From the NCBI GenBank assembly GCA_902729315.2, contig LR746276.1, positions 64,501-128,500 on the forward strand: 64,000 nucleotides of DNA, in the 5' to 3' direction. Origin of the DNA: Spirodela intermedia (Eukaryota > Streptophyta > Magnoliopsida > Alismatales > Araceae). Of this stretch, positions 49,901-60,143 are shown piece by piece; the first letter of the stretch is position 1; every line of letters begins with the position of its first letter. The notes under the pieces were generated by a model. It saw only the letters and a list, made by a program, of their open reading frames with translations. It was not told the DNA's origin and did not search any database. A program made the translations under genes and the position numbers.

Positions 49901-52900
49901 GCTTTGGTTCTCCAACACTATTATTTCAATCGAATGCATTCCCCGTGTAGTCAAGATTCATTCACTTGTCCACGATGAATTTTCTAGATCTTGCTCACAA
50001 TGAAGTTTAAGCACATTCTCTGACTTCTTGTTTTTGTTTTTCCAATATAGAGCGGTCAATTGCTGAGAAATCAAAAGCCTCTTCCTCTCCCCAAAAAACG
50101 AGGGCGTTTGACGGGAGCAGAAAAGACATTAATGCAGCTATTGACAGGATTTGTGAATTTATGGGTAAGCATATTTCATGGTATTAATCTGTTAGTTCTG
50201 AGATACCTTTTTGGTGATTTGAAACATGCGATTTTCTTGTTTCTTGGTATAGGAACTAAGATTGTTTTCTGGGATATGAGGGAGATGTTTATTGAAAATC
50301 TATACAGAAATGGTGTTTCTCATTCTAGATTGGATACGGTCATTGAAGGCCTTGATAAGGTAAGTTTTGGTTTCCCTAATTTGAAATGGCATTGCGGTTT
50401 GCACTATTCATTCTCTCAATACTGAACTAATTTTCTGTTACACAGCCTTGGATTTCTCTGAGTGACAATAGGGTTTAGTTGGGTAGTCAACCGAAGCCCA
50501 TTAAAGTGATTATTTATGGACTACATTTAATCCAATGATGGCAAACTTTTTTGTTTAAATCTAGAGAAGATATCTGCGAATTTTTTCCTTGTATTAATTA
50601 AGTAAAATCCCTCTCCTTGATTGTGCTAATCATTACAATACTGACTAATACATCTGATGATCACATCCTGTTTCACAATGTAATCCGAGTCGATATTGTT
50701 CAAAGAGGGGAACAGGTTGAACACCAAATAGTGCATAGGTTTAGAAGCATCTATGATAGAACACCATTAATATTGCATTCATAGATAAAGTAATTGCGAT
50801 GGAAACATGGTACAGAGCTTTGAATGTCACTATAAATGCAATGATAATGACTAGAGTTTAATTTGATCCACACCACGTCAGTGTAGGACACGTACTGCAT
50901 AAATTTTCGTTTCTAAAGCTCATGGTTGTCAAACATTTTTTTTACTTGATGGTTGCGCAATCTTATCCATGTGCAAAGAAAAAGCAAGGATTTGGCACCC
51001 TTTTATACGCTCCACATCCACCACCTGCAGGGTGGTGCTATGCTTCCTTACAAGACAGTTCTGAGCAGGAAAGGTTGTTGAAAAGAATCTTTTTAGACTG
51101 TCAATTTCACTGATTTAACTGAGAAGAAACCTAAGAAGCTTTTTGTAGATTTTGTGTAGAAAAACGAGTGAAGGCGAATCACAGAACTTACAATAAATCT
51201 CGTATAAAATAATATTCCACTTTTATCTGTTACTCCAGCTCAACAACTTTTTCTTTTTCACTGCTTATGTCTGGTAGTGGTGAGTCCCTTACTTTGGCTT
51301 CAAATTTGATGTCTTCTCCTCCTGCTTCAGCTCTCGCACATCCTCCTTTAATTTTAACGCTGGAAGGTGTTTCTGTGGTGTTAAAACTATCCTTTCTTGA
51401 CTTGGCTGCAAAATCAATGCCTTTTGTTTCGTTTTTAATTCTAGCCTCTGTTACTCTAACTTCAGCTCTGGTTTTATCCATTGTGGCTAGTTTTTTATGT
51501 CGTCAAGTTTGGCGTCTCTTCCTGTAGCTTCAACTTTGACCTCTTCCCCAGCTTTATCTCTAACTTCTCTCGTCATGGTTTCAGCTCTAGCGTCTTCTGT
51601 TATTATATGTTGTTTATATGGTCTATCGTGTGATAATTGTTGTCTTTTGTAACGTGCTGAGGTAAAATTGATGTACCTGCTCTAGCTTGAAGGAGAGTGT
51701 TGGTGACTTATTTTGAATATGTACCTAGATAGGTTTTATTTTTGGAAGGGGGGGCAGGGGGCATATATAATGGGTTTTACCATTTTATTTTATGGGTACT
51801 AAAATTTTGAAGGCCAGCTTGCTTCTGTTCGAGATTTCTCCAAGTGTTCAATAGTTGTGAAAGATTGGTTGGCTGATAGCTGGTCCAGCCAGTTCAGCTG
51901 TCCCAGACAACGAGGGAGTTGAGTAATCTAATTGGCAAAATATATGGAATACAGTATGAGTTGGAAGAATGTATCCTAGGGATGAGAAAAAAGAAGTGAT
52001 TTTTTCTTTTGTTTAGATCTCATACTCTTACTCATTCATTCAACAACGAGTAGGCACACATGGTCTCACCAATTAGTTGATTTGTGAAAGGAAACAGTTG
52101 AGTGAATCAGCTTGGAATGGTAAGGACGAGTGTTGTAACAGATGGACGATGCACTGGGATGGATGGTGTAACATAGAGGGATGCATAGGAAAATTGCCTG
52201 AGCAGGCATGAGTTCTTCCTGCCAGCTGTGAAGGGAATCAAGTAATCCAGTGAGTGCCTGAAAGAAAAAAAATTTAGATACCAAATATTATGCCGCCATT
52301 ATTTTCAAATGCTAAATGGAAATCAAACATTTCTTTTAAATAAACTTAAAATTTTGAATTTTCTAACTATCAGCCCTTTGAGTTTTTTGCGTCAATCACT
52401 GGTTTCTGGGTTCACATTTGCTTGTGCATGTTGTTCCACACTTTTTTGTTCCCCAATTGTTCCTTTCTTCCTCTGTAAATATCCTGGCACTAGTGTAATT
52501 TAATCTCATATGAATTGGATGGCCGTCCTTGGAGTTGCTACAGGAACTGAATCAACTTTGTGAGATAATTGTGGATCCACTGAGGGATCGCTCTGTGACA
52601 GGCCTTCTTCAAGCATCAGTGGTATGTATATCGATGACTGCTCTCTTACTTTGCTAAAAATATCGTGAACTTTTTTCTGCTAAAAATCAACATTCATTTT
52701 CAGAATGGGCTCGTTCGGGTGTTATTGGATGGGGGCACTTCACGTATCTTTTTCCCCAGTGATGCGAAATTATTAGAAGAAGATCTTGAAACTCTAAAGG
52801 TGTGTGGGCGGAAGGGAAGACCTCATAAGAACCTTGAATATGCACAAGATGGCACAGTATAAATTTTCGTTGAATTGCTCGCAGGAGGGGCCCCGAAATG

Positions 52901-53355
52901 CCCCATTTGCACAGTTTTAACGAATTAATTTGTTCGTGTTCTGCAGGAATTTTTTGTGTCCGGTGGAGACGGGCTGCCTCGTGGGACAGTTGAAAACCTT
53001 GTATCTCGTGTGCGTCCTATAATATCTCTGAACAGCGTTGAGGTACCACGCCTAATCTTTAAACCTTGCAGGTTTGCCTGAATGCTTGTTCTCCACCAAA
53101 ACGGTCTTTGGTCCGGTCCGGTCCGGCTGTTTTGGCAGCACGCCTTGATGGTTGTTAGACTAGGCTTTTGTCTCTCGGAGTCCGCTTTGCTTTGCGTTCA
53201 TGGCATATGCTATCTTTTAGCGCGCTATTTAACTGCCGGTAAACACAGGGAAAACTAGGCGAGGAAAGAACGTCGTTTCTGTCCAATGTCGGTGTACCAT
53301 TCTTTGACGCCCGTTATTGAAATTCGGCTGATCTATGGTTTTCTTTCTCTTCTGT

Positions 53356-53391
<36 letters not shown>

Positions 53392-53556
53392 CAGACTCGC
53401 GCGCTGATTGAGGAGCTGAGGGGCATGAGCCAAGGGAGCAGAAGCAGGGTCGGGGCTGACTCCGAAACTTTGATAAGGATTTTATGCCACAGGAGCGATT
53501 CAGAGGCCTCTCAGTTTCTCAAGAAGCAGTATAAAATCCCCAAGTCAGCGGCTTGA
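34951..53556 (+). CDS. PATROL1: PATROL1-type MUN-domain protein (DUF810)
   Basis: Munc13-like MUN-domain protein. Arabidopsis PATROL1 delivers the AHA1 proton pump to the plasma membrane in guard cells and so affects stomatal movement and growth. Coding exons: 34951-34964, 35063-35238, 35324-35388, 35770-36136, 36384-36450, 36605-36752, 38317-38484, 38585-38695, 39054-39260, 39351-39452, 39991-40221, 40581-40655, 40892-40972, 41901-42086, 42183-42341, 43675-43767, 44380-44451, 44891-45008, 46560-46738, 48582-48648, 50051-50164, 50253-50359, 52544-52621, 52704-52799, 52947-53042, 53395-53556. They sum to 3339 bases, 1112 residues, close to the about 1100 of PATROL1, with every join in frame. 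Family-defining stretches include LLQRYRRDRRVLLNFILSG, LSLDDVDLDQVSIDFVLN, GLIVPSKEKKKEK, ARGDLTGDVCHWADGYHLNV, ILELLKSTWRILGITETIH, RHGSSVVEVYRIIEE, RVLLDGGTSRIFFPSDAK and the tail SEASQFLKKQYKIPKSAA. The first coding piece is only 14 bases (M-S-T-E-E split), matching the short acidic start of PATROL1. Introns are long, several over 1 kb. Confidence 0.95.
51230..51600 (-). other. Antisense charged-repeat reading frames inside PATROL1 intron 22
   Basis: Within the 2.2-kb intron 50360-52543, the minus strand carries an 83-codon frame (51230-51481) rich in Glu, Lys, Arg and Ala. A second frame, broken by one stop near 51490, continues upstream to about 51600. The translated segments repeat a loose RAE-type motif (ARAETMTREVRDKAGEE, TRAEVRVTEARIKNE, ARAEAGGEDIKFEAKVRD), so it looks like a degenerate internally repeated, helical, charged sequence. 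I recognise no family. It may be a fragment of a transposed gene or of an old repeat. Confidence 0.3.
53356..53384. repeat. (TG)n microsatellite at a splice acceptor
   Basis: About 14 TG units end ten bases before the first base of the last PATROL1 exon (acceptor ATGTGTGCAG|ACTCGC). It occupies the position where a polypyrimidine tract is expected. The nearest pyrimidine-rich stretch lies upstream of it, at about 53338-53355. Confidence 0.95.
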
Positions 53557-54153
53557 CGTGCTGGACGCCGACCGAGTCTTTTGGGAGCTCCTCCTCTTAA
53601 AATATCTGTCTCGATTGCCCGCCTTCCTCTCGCCGCCGGTTCTGATTAACCCTTTCCCAACTGGAAGTCATACCCTCAGTTTCTTCTTCGACTTTGATCC
53701 TCCCGCTGATGTGAGAGAAGCACCGGCGCATTCCGATGTGCGCCATCTTTCTCTTGTAAACCATGTTTTCTGTTTTCTGACCACCGTGTGACAGCCTCTT
53801 CTTGATCGTGTTACAGCTCCATATACCCATAAGAGAGAGAGAGAGCACAACCCCAACGGCGGCGGCGGCTGCATGACCATATACCCCTCAAGAGAGCAGT
53901 AAATGGAGGCCACCCCCACATTTGCTACATTGTGTAGAGGACGATGGAGGACAGGAAAGGACGAATCGACGTAATTACGCCCGCAGGGAATCGCAGTGCA
54001 ATGCATTCATTCATCCCACCGGGGATGACGTCGATCGATCCGTCCTATCCCAACAGCACACGAAAGAGGCACATGGAGATGAAAAAGAAACAACCACGTT
54101 GTGCGGAGGAGGAGCAGACTCTGTCTGTCCATGGCGGTCGCTCGCCTTCCAGG
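53557..54153. other. Convergent spacer between PATROL1 and the hydrolase gene
   Basis: 597 bases that must contain the 3'UTRs and poly(A) sites of two genes read towards each other. A GA run lies near 53834-53848 followed by a short GGC repeat. No gene is visible; the frames at 53597-54006 are not conserved in any way I recognise. Confidence 0.6.
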
Positions 54154-55798
54154 CTAAACGAGGAGATGGTGGAACCACTGGTCCAGGACGGCCGGTGTGC
54201 CGTACCAAGGCCGGCGGGTCTCGTCGGAACCGAAGGGGGAGTGGTACACTCCGTCCAGGCTGATGTTCAGCGCGCCGTCCAGGTGAGCCGAAATCTCCGG
54301 TACCACTCCGTCCCCCCAAACGTCAGCACGCCCGCAGACCTGCATATGAGAGCAGTGATCCCACAGTGTCAACGCACGCAGAGGAGAAGCGTGAACTGAA
54401 CAAGTCGCATGTCATTGCCCGAGCACAGCCGAGACCTGACTGAACTCAGGAAGGCCAACGGGGGCTTGTGAGTTTGATGAGGTGAAGGACCCCTGAAGGT
54501 GTTTTAAGGGGTCACTGGTGGGGGAGGACCTCTTTGGAGGATTTAGTGGAGCGGGGTTTACCTGCTTGTAGCCCTGACCAACGAAGCGAGCGCTGAGGGT
54601 GGACGCAGCAGGCGGCGGCGGGCGGCCGTTCATGCCGGGCGAGCCCGTCTCACTGCCATTGCCCGCGCCGTCGGGAGTCTCCTCTTCTGGGCCTTCACTC
54701 GAGCTCGAACTCCCGATCAGAGAAACCCCCTTGATGTACCTGTGGGGAACGGAACAACAGAAACATAATTTGGGATAGCTGCCGGCGAACTTCTCGGGCA
54801 TGTTCGTCCGGTGGGGGACTCCAGCTAGGCAAGAACACAAGAAGGAATGGAGATTTCCGGCCGGCTTACCTTCCCGCGATGCATACATACTTCCGCTCCG
54901 GCGAGTACACGGCCGGGGGGCAGTTCCGTTCGACGTAGTCCAAGAGGCCCCGCGTCTGATCGACGATCCCCGGCAGTCCCTTTGGCGGCGGCCTGCAATC
55001 AGACGCAAGGATCAGTGAATCGGGCCGCAGCTGAAATGTATCAGCTCTGGGGAGGAAGGAGGGTCTAAGATTTGCAGAGCAGGAGAGGAGGACATGGGGA
55101 AGGAGACCGTACAAGTGAGGGGTTCCCAGAGTCAGGAGCAGGGAAGCGTCGGAGCAGCCGAATTCTTCCATGTAGAGGCGCGCGAGCCATCCTCCAGCCG
55201 AATGCCCAATCAGGGAGAAATCGCCATCTGCAGAGAAGAGGCGAGATTGATTAGGATGGATGGGTAGTAACAGCAGGAGCGATAATTCTTTCCTGAGACG
55301 CACCTCTGGAGAGCTGCCTGGCTTCGGAGGTGGCGGAATCGACCCGCTGTAGGTACCAGTCGAGCACCGGGCGGGGGCAGAGCGTTCCTCTCCAGTAGTT
55401 GGGGTCGAGGAGCCCCGCGGCGTTCCTCAGCCAGTCGAGGCGCGAGACCCTGGCGACCACCACCGAGGGGACGCCCCGGCTCTTCAGGGCCGCCGCCAGG
55501 CCCTCGTAGTCCACGGTGTTGTTCCCCAGGCCCTGCGAAGAAAGGAGCAACCAGGCACAGAACATGCGCGTACAAATGTGAGAGTCGTAGAAAGGAAGCG
55601 GATGCGATGCGAGGCAAACCCTCCGCTTGCAGAGCAGAGCTTTCGAGAAGAAGAAGGGGGAGAGAGAGAGCTGATGCGCTTAACTGGGAGGATGACGACC
55701 GGGCGGGAGCTCGGGGGAGCGACGGCGGGGGGAGTGACCACAGTGGGGTGCGGAGAAGACAGAGATGTGGCGTGCGTGGCCGTGATCAGCTGCCTCAT
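54154..55798 (-). CDS. Plastid alpha/beta-hydrolase (lipase-like), AT5G17670 type
   Basis: Serine alpha/beta-hydrolase, homologous as I remember it to Arabidopsis AT5G17670; substrate unknown, lipase/PGAP1-like. Exons in order: 55798-55685, 55532-55304, 55227-55113, 54992-54870, 54739-54562, 54339-54154; sum 945 bases, 314 residues. The strand VVILPGLGNNTVDYEGL leads into VSRLDWLRNAAGLLDPNYWRG. The nucleophile elbow is GHSAGGW with Ser124. GTPHLPPPKGLPGIVDQTRG follows. The last exon has WGDGVVPEISAHL (Asp263 a candidate acid) and DGVYHSP (His286 a candidate base). The first about 32 residues, MRQLITATHATSLSSPHPT then Pro/Val-rich, fit a short plastid transit peptide. No in-frame ATG lies further upstream before the microsatellite, so the ATG at 55798 is used. 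A low-complexity Ser/Glu/Gly insertion (SSSSSEGPEEETPDGAGNG) sits before the conserved ARFVGQGYKQ. Confidence 0.92.
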
Positions 55799-56211
55799 CT
55801 CCTCCTCTCTCTCTCTCTCTCTCACCCTATCGCCGCCGAAGATGGAACAATGAGGGAGGAGAGAGGAGGCTTGCTCTACGGCCGCGGGGGAGAGAGCTTC
55901 CAACCTGAACCAGATCTCTCGCCGCCGCCGCCGTCGCCGCCGTCGCCGCCCACCCTCCCCTCCTCCTCTCTCTTTCTGTGGTTTCAGCTCCGAACTGCCG
56001 GATGTCGGGAGGCAGAGGCCGCCGGCGCTCGCTCCCGACGCGTGGGGAGGAGATATAAGAGAGACCCACGATCACAATAAATCCTGCCGACGTCGACGGG
56101 CGGAGAGCGGCAAGAAATACAGAAAAAGAAAAAGGAAGAAGATGGGGGCCCATCAGAACCTTCCGGATCCTCCCATCTCGCATGTTTTCCCTCATGTTTT
56201 TGGCCCGGGAT

Positions 56212-56248
<37 letters not shown>

Positions 56249-56552
56249 GCTTAGCGACGAGACCTCGCCGACTCAGCCAGAGGCCCTTCTTGTCGCCTCC
56301 CACCATTCAGGGAGGGGGGGAGAGAGAGAGAGGGGAGAGGGAGGACTTTTCTACTAAGAGAATGTAGACTACTACAGACGAGTTCTGAGAAGGCCAAAGG
56401 GCTCATCAAACCAGAGCATCATCGAGGCAGATACAGGCCTGAGAAAGAGGAGAGAGAGTGGGAAAGGGTTGCGGAGGAGGGCGAGTGCCTGGCAAGGGGT
56501 GGGTTCACCTCGCCGGGGGGGACGGGAAGGAGGGATGCATCTGCTCGGCTGG
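55799..56552. other. Spacer between FRS 3' end and hydrolase promoter
   Basis: 754 bases holding the FRS 3' end and the upstream region of the hydrolase gene, both on the minus strand. It includes CT runs at about 55803-55824 and at 56217-56245, and a CCG-rich tract near 55920-55950. Frames here are low-complexity artefacts. Confidence 0.6.
56217..56245. repeat. (TC)n microsatellite
   Basis: Perfect TC run of 29 bases, about 0.4 kb upstream of the hydrolase start codon. It reads as GA on the hydrolase sense strand. Confidence 0.95.
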
Positions 56553-58994
56553 TCACATCGTACACCCGATGCTCTTCTTCGCCGCGACCACCTCCCCAAA
56601 GGCCATCTGCAACGCTTCCTTGGCGACCTTGTAGACCTCCATGGACGAGGATCCTTCCTTGGCGTACTTAGTGGCGTCGCGGCAGATGTCGTTGTACCGC
56701 ACGCATTCATCCAAAACGAATCCATTCTTGGCGTTCTTGGTCCATCGCTTCAGGATGTACTCCTCCGAGAGGGCGCAGACGCCGACGATGGGAAGAACCC
56801 TGAGGATGTGCCTGCAGAGAATTCCAGAGACCTCGAACTTGCAGCAGCTGCAGCTCGCCTTCTTCTCCGACGAGGCGTAGGTCACCACGCAGGTCGTGCG
56901 AGCATCCTCATCCTTCGCGACGCTGTACTTGCAGACCTCCCCGTCCTCGACTCTGTCCACATGGTAACCCAAGGACTCGATGAACTCGTCCTGGAACACG
57001 TCGAATATGGTCCTCGTGTAGAATTCCGCCGCCTGCTTCAGCAGCAGCGACGGGGTCTTCAGAACCGGCTTCGTGTACATGTTCGCAAAGTCTTCCAGGG
57101 CCTCGTTTTCATACCAGCAAGACACGGCCTGCTCGAAGAGGGAGACGAACACCAGCAGGGACGTCTTGGTGTTGAAGTACTTCTCGTAAAACCTGCTCAG
57201 GCTCTCTGGCCTCCGGGTCGCAGAGATCTCCGCGGAGAATGCATCCTTGGTGTACACCGAGACCCACTGGTGGCGGAATCCGTAGACAGACTGCAGCCAC
57301 AGGTTCTCCCTCAGCCCGTACCTGTCCAGGATTGAGCTCCAGTCAGACTCGAATGCTTCGACCGTCTCAGAAGCGAGGACGCAGCTCTCGAACTCTGCCT
57401 GGAAGGTGGCGTGCTTCGAGTATATGTTCGACAGATTCTCCCTGGTTCGGCTGAGGATGCTCCACTTGTTGATCCGGTGACGGGTGCTGGGGAAGACCTT
57501 CGCCGCCGCTGCGCCAATCACCTCGCTGTGGTCGGTGACCAGGGAGACCGGCGGGCGGCTGCACATCGCCAAGAGCCAGTTCTCGAACACCCACACGAAC
57601 GAGGCCTCAGAGTCGCAGGTGAGCAGGGCGCTCCCGAAGATGACGGACTGCAGGTGATGGTTCACGCCCGTGAAGGTGACGAATGGCAGCATGCTCTTGT
57701 TCCCCAGAAAGGAGGAATCGAAGGTCACGGCATCGCCAAAACAGTAGTAGGACATTCTGGCTTTGGCGTCGGCCCAGAAGACGCTGATCAGGCAGTCGTT
57801 CTTGTCGACCTGGAACGCATAGAAGAAGGCCGGATTCTCATCTTGCAGCCTCTTGAAGTAGTCCAGCAGGCTCTGCGTCTCTTCGACCCCGATTACGAAG
57901 GAGCTCTGGCCGGCGGCCTCCCTGGTGTCGTTCCTGGCATCCTGCTCGCCGCCCGTGGGATGATGATGATGATGATCGAGGCCCCCCCTGCCTGGCTCCC
58001 CAATCTGCGGGGCCAAGCTGTTCAGAGCCGACGCGGTCTCGCGGGGGGTGCCGCCGCCGCCGCTCTTGGCGAGGACGACGACCTCGCTCTGTGACTGGAT
58101 GTAGTGTACCCTGCTGGGCGCGACCGCCAGCTCGTGGGTGTGCTCCAGGACGAGCTTGGAGACGATCCACCGTTCGTAGTCCTTCTTGATCACCTCGAAC
58201 ATGGCCTTGCAGCCTTCCCTGGTGGGCGTCCGGTTCCTCCTCCGCTTGCCGCCGCCGCCGCCGCCGCCGCCGTCGTCGAAGTTCTCCTCGTACGGGGTGA
58301 AGCCCTCCTTGGTGCAGACGAAGCGCCGCATCACGAAAGACTCGTCGCGGGTTGACCGCCGCGAGAGCCTGATGCGCACGTCGAAGCCCACGCGGCTGGC
58401 GTAGGCGTAGTAGAACGTCTGCGCGTCCTCGTGGGTGGGGAACTCCATGCCGATGAAGGGCTCCAAGTCTGCATACTCCTCCGGCGCGACGTAGCGGACC
58501 CTGCTCGGCGGCAGCACGGCGTGGTTGTGCTCCTTCACGAACTTGGTGACGACCCAGCGCCCGTAGTACTTCTGGATGACCTCGATCATCGCCTGGCAAC
58601 CTTCCCTGATCGTCGCCCGCTTCCTCCTCTTCTTGCCATCGTCAGCGCTGTCCTTCTTCGTGTGGAAGCCCTCCTTGGAGCAGACGAAGCGCCGCATGAT
58701 GATCGACTCGTCGTTCCTCGACCGGCGGGACTTGCTGATGCGGACGGAGAACCCCAGGCGGCTGGCGTACGCCATGTAGAACAGCTTCGCCGCCTCCTCC
58801 GATTCGAACTCCATCCCGACGAATGGCTCCAGACCCTCCACGCCGCCGTGGTGGGGGGCGACCTGGCCACCGCCGTTCTCGTCCATGGCGGCGCCGCCCG
58901 CATCGAAGGCCATGCGGTGCTCCAGCAGGTTCTCCTCGTTCAGATCCATGCTGTCCCTCATCGAGCCATCATCCTCGCTCGAGGAACTCTCCAT
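56553..58994 (-). CDS. FAR1-related sequence (FRS) protein with two FAR1 DNA-binding domains
   Basis: Transcription factor of the FHY3/FAR1 family, derived from a domesticated Mutator-like (MULE) transposase; relatives act in light signalling and development in the nucleus. Intronless CDS, 813 residues. Two FAR1 DNA-binding domains occur in tandem, about 57-158 (FVGMEFESEEAAKLFYMAYA ... KEHNHAV) and 179-288 (FIGMEFPTHEDAQTFYYAYA ... LEHTHEL). Each has the conserved Cys (VCSKEGF, VCTKEGF) and the paired His. The MULE transposase-like region follows, about 395-520 (AVTFDSSFLGNKSMLPFVTF, VTDHSEVIG, FPSTRHRINKWS), with Asp426 and Asp488 kept. A SWIM zinc finger is at 715-729 (CSC ... CRH). Low-complexity Gly8 (near 242-249) and His6 runs lie in linkers. 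The start is the ATG at 58994. The frame is open further upstream, but an acceptor (TTTACAG) at 59044-59046 shows that part is a leader intron. Confidence 0.93.
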   Translation of the reverse strand: MESSSSEDDGSMRDSMDLNEENLLEHRMAFDAGGAAMDENGGGQVAPHHGGVEGLEPFVGMEFESEEAAKLFYMAYASRLGFSVRISKSRRSRNDESIIMRRFVCSKEGFHTKKDSADDGKKRRKRATIREGCQAMIEVIQKYYGRWVVTKFVKEHNHAVLPPSRVRYVAPEEYADLEPFIGMEFPTHEDAQTFYYAYASRVGFDVRIRLSRRSTRDESFVMRRFVCTKEGFTPYEENFDDGGGGGGGGKRRRNRTPTREGCKAMFEVIKKDYERWIVSKLVLEHTHELAVAPSRVHYIQSQSEVVVLAKSGGGGTPRETASALNSLAPQIGEPGRGGLDHHHHHPTGGEQDARNDTREAAGQSSFVIGVEETQSLLDYFKRLQDENPAFFYAFQVDKNDCLISVFWADAKARMSYYCFGDAVTFDSSFLGNKSMLPFVTFTGVNHHLQSVIFGSALLTCDSEASFVWVFENWLLAMCSRPPVSLVTDHSEVIGAAAAKVFPSTRHRINKWSILSRTRENLSNIYSKHATFQAEFESCVLASETVEAFESDWSSILDRYGLRENLWLQSVYGFRHQWVSVYTKDAFSAEISATRRPESLSRFYEKYFNTKTSLLVFVSLFEQAVSCWYENEALEDFANMYTKPVLKTPSLLLKQAAEFYTRTIFDVFQDEFIESLGYHVDRVEDGEVCKYSVAKDEDARTTCVVTYASSEKKASCSCCKFEVSGILCRHILRVLPIVGVCALSEEYILKRWTKNAKNGFVLDECVRYNDICRDATKYAKEGSSSMEVYKVAKEALQMAFGEVVAAKKSIGCTM

Positions 58995-59871
58995 CGATTC
59001 AGATTGGTTTCTTCGCACCTGATAATCTTCTCCTCCACAGTGCCTGTAAATGGAGAGGCGCGCTACATAATAATCGCAAGAGCACGAGCATTCCAGCGGA
59101 CAATAATGCCAGAGTTCTAATCCACGAGACCAGCAAGGGAATGCAAGAAAACATGGCGCTGCTCTATCTGGGAAGCACCGCATAGAAGAATGTTGGGGCC
59201 TCCGGGGGTGAAGTAGGGCAGCCCCCGAAGGTGATTGATTGATTGTGTTGCTTATTGCCCTTTCTGATGATGGCGGCGTTCGGGCGATCTCAAAACGGGA
59301 AGAAGCAGGCGAAGAATAGGAGGACAGCGGAAGCACATGAGCATTCATTCGACCAGAGACCCCGTCGGCCCCTTCCCACAAGCGAGGAATACAGGAAACG
59401 CGAACAACACCCCCCAAACCAAAGAGACAACTCCTAAAAGTTGCTTTCGGCGAGGAAAGAACTCGACCGCTGCGCAAATCCAGAAAACAATCGAGATGAG
59501 AGAAAATCGCGGACGGAACCACCGGATTGCGTGGAATTTCTGGGAGATCTTCACAACCCGGGAGGAATTACAGAACAGAAATCCAGATGGATCCACCGGG
59601 GCAGCGGAAGGCGGCCCCCAAAACCAAAGCTCATGAGATTACAGCATTTGCGTCTTCCCGGAGGAATCAAACCCAGAGATTGGAGCGAGAGGAGGGGGAG
59701 GCCCTTACCTTAACTCATCCACCCGAAGCAATTGGAGGGCTGCGAAGCTGGGAAGCTCCTCTCCTCCCGACTGCGTTCCGTCACTGGGGTGCAGGTCTCC
59801 TCCTACAACCTCCCCACTCCATCCCTCGCCGCCAGGGCGGCTGCGCGCGCGCTCACAAACGCGCACAGTAG

Positions 59872-59918
<47 letters not shown>

Positions 59919-60143
59919 TGGGGAGGGCTGAGGGTGGAGGTGGGGTCTATCATGTGAGTCGTGTCCAGGTTAGGCAGCCCAAATAAGCCCAATTAGACTC
60001 GACGTGTTCCCCTCGTTGTAGGCCCAATTTGGCCCAACAAAGTCCAGTCGATGAGAGGACGGTCACTGAGATGAACGTTACAACAGGTTGGCTGCGAATC
60101 ATCAAAGCAAGAACCCTCAGAGCCATCATCCGTCTGCTGCGAC
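58995..60143. other. FRS leader with 5'UTR intron, and shared FRS/TrmB promoter region
   Basis: FRS (minus) and TrmB (plus) are divergent, with starts 1.15 kb apart. On the minus strand a donor GAGTTAAG|GTAAGG (exon edge at 59709) and an acceptor TTTACAG|GCACTG (exon edge at 59043) define a 665-base intron in the FRS leader. That leaves roughly 59710-60143 as the shared promoter. It contains the GA microsatellite at 59875-59915. Confidence 0.6.
59875..59915. repeat. (GA)n microsatellite in a divergent promoter
   Basis: Perfect GA run of 41 bases between FRS and TrmB. It reads (TC)n in the FRS sense direction, a common feature of plant core promoters and leaders. Confidence 0.95.

Noticed and set aside
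57411-59120. Long plus-strand frames of about 230 codons opposite FRS
   Set aside because: Antisense shadows caused by high GC at third codon positions of the FRS gene.
58995-59522. Upstream in-frame extension of the FRS reading frame to give 989 residues
   Set aside because: The extension crosses a clear acceptor (TTTACAG at 59044) and has no FRS-like sequence. It is a leader intron that happens to be open.
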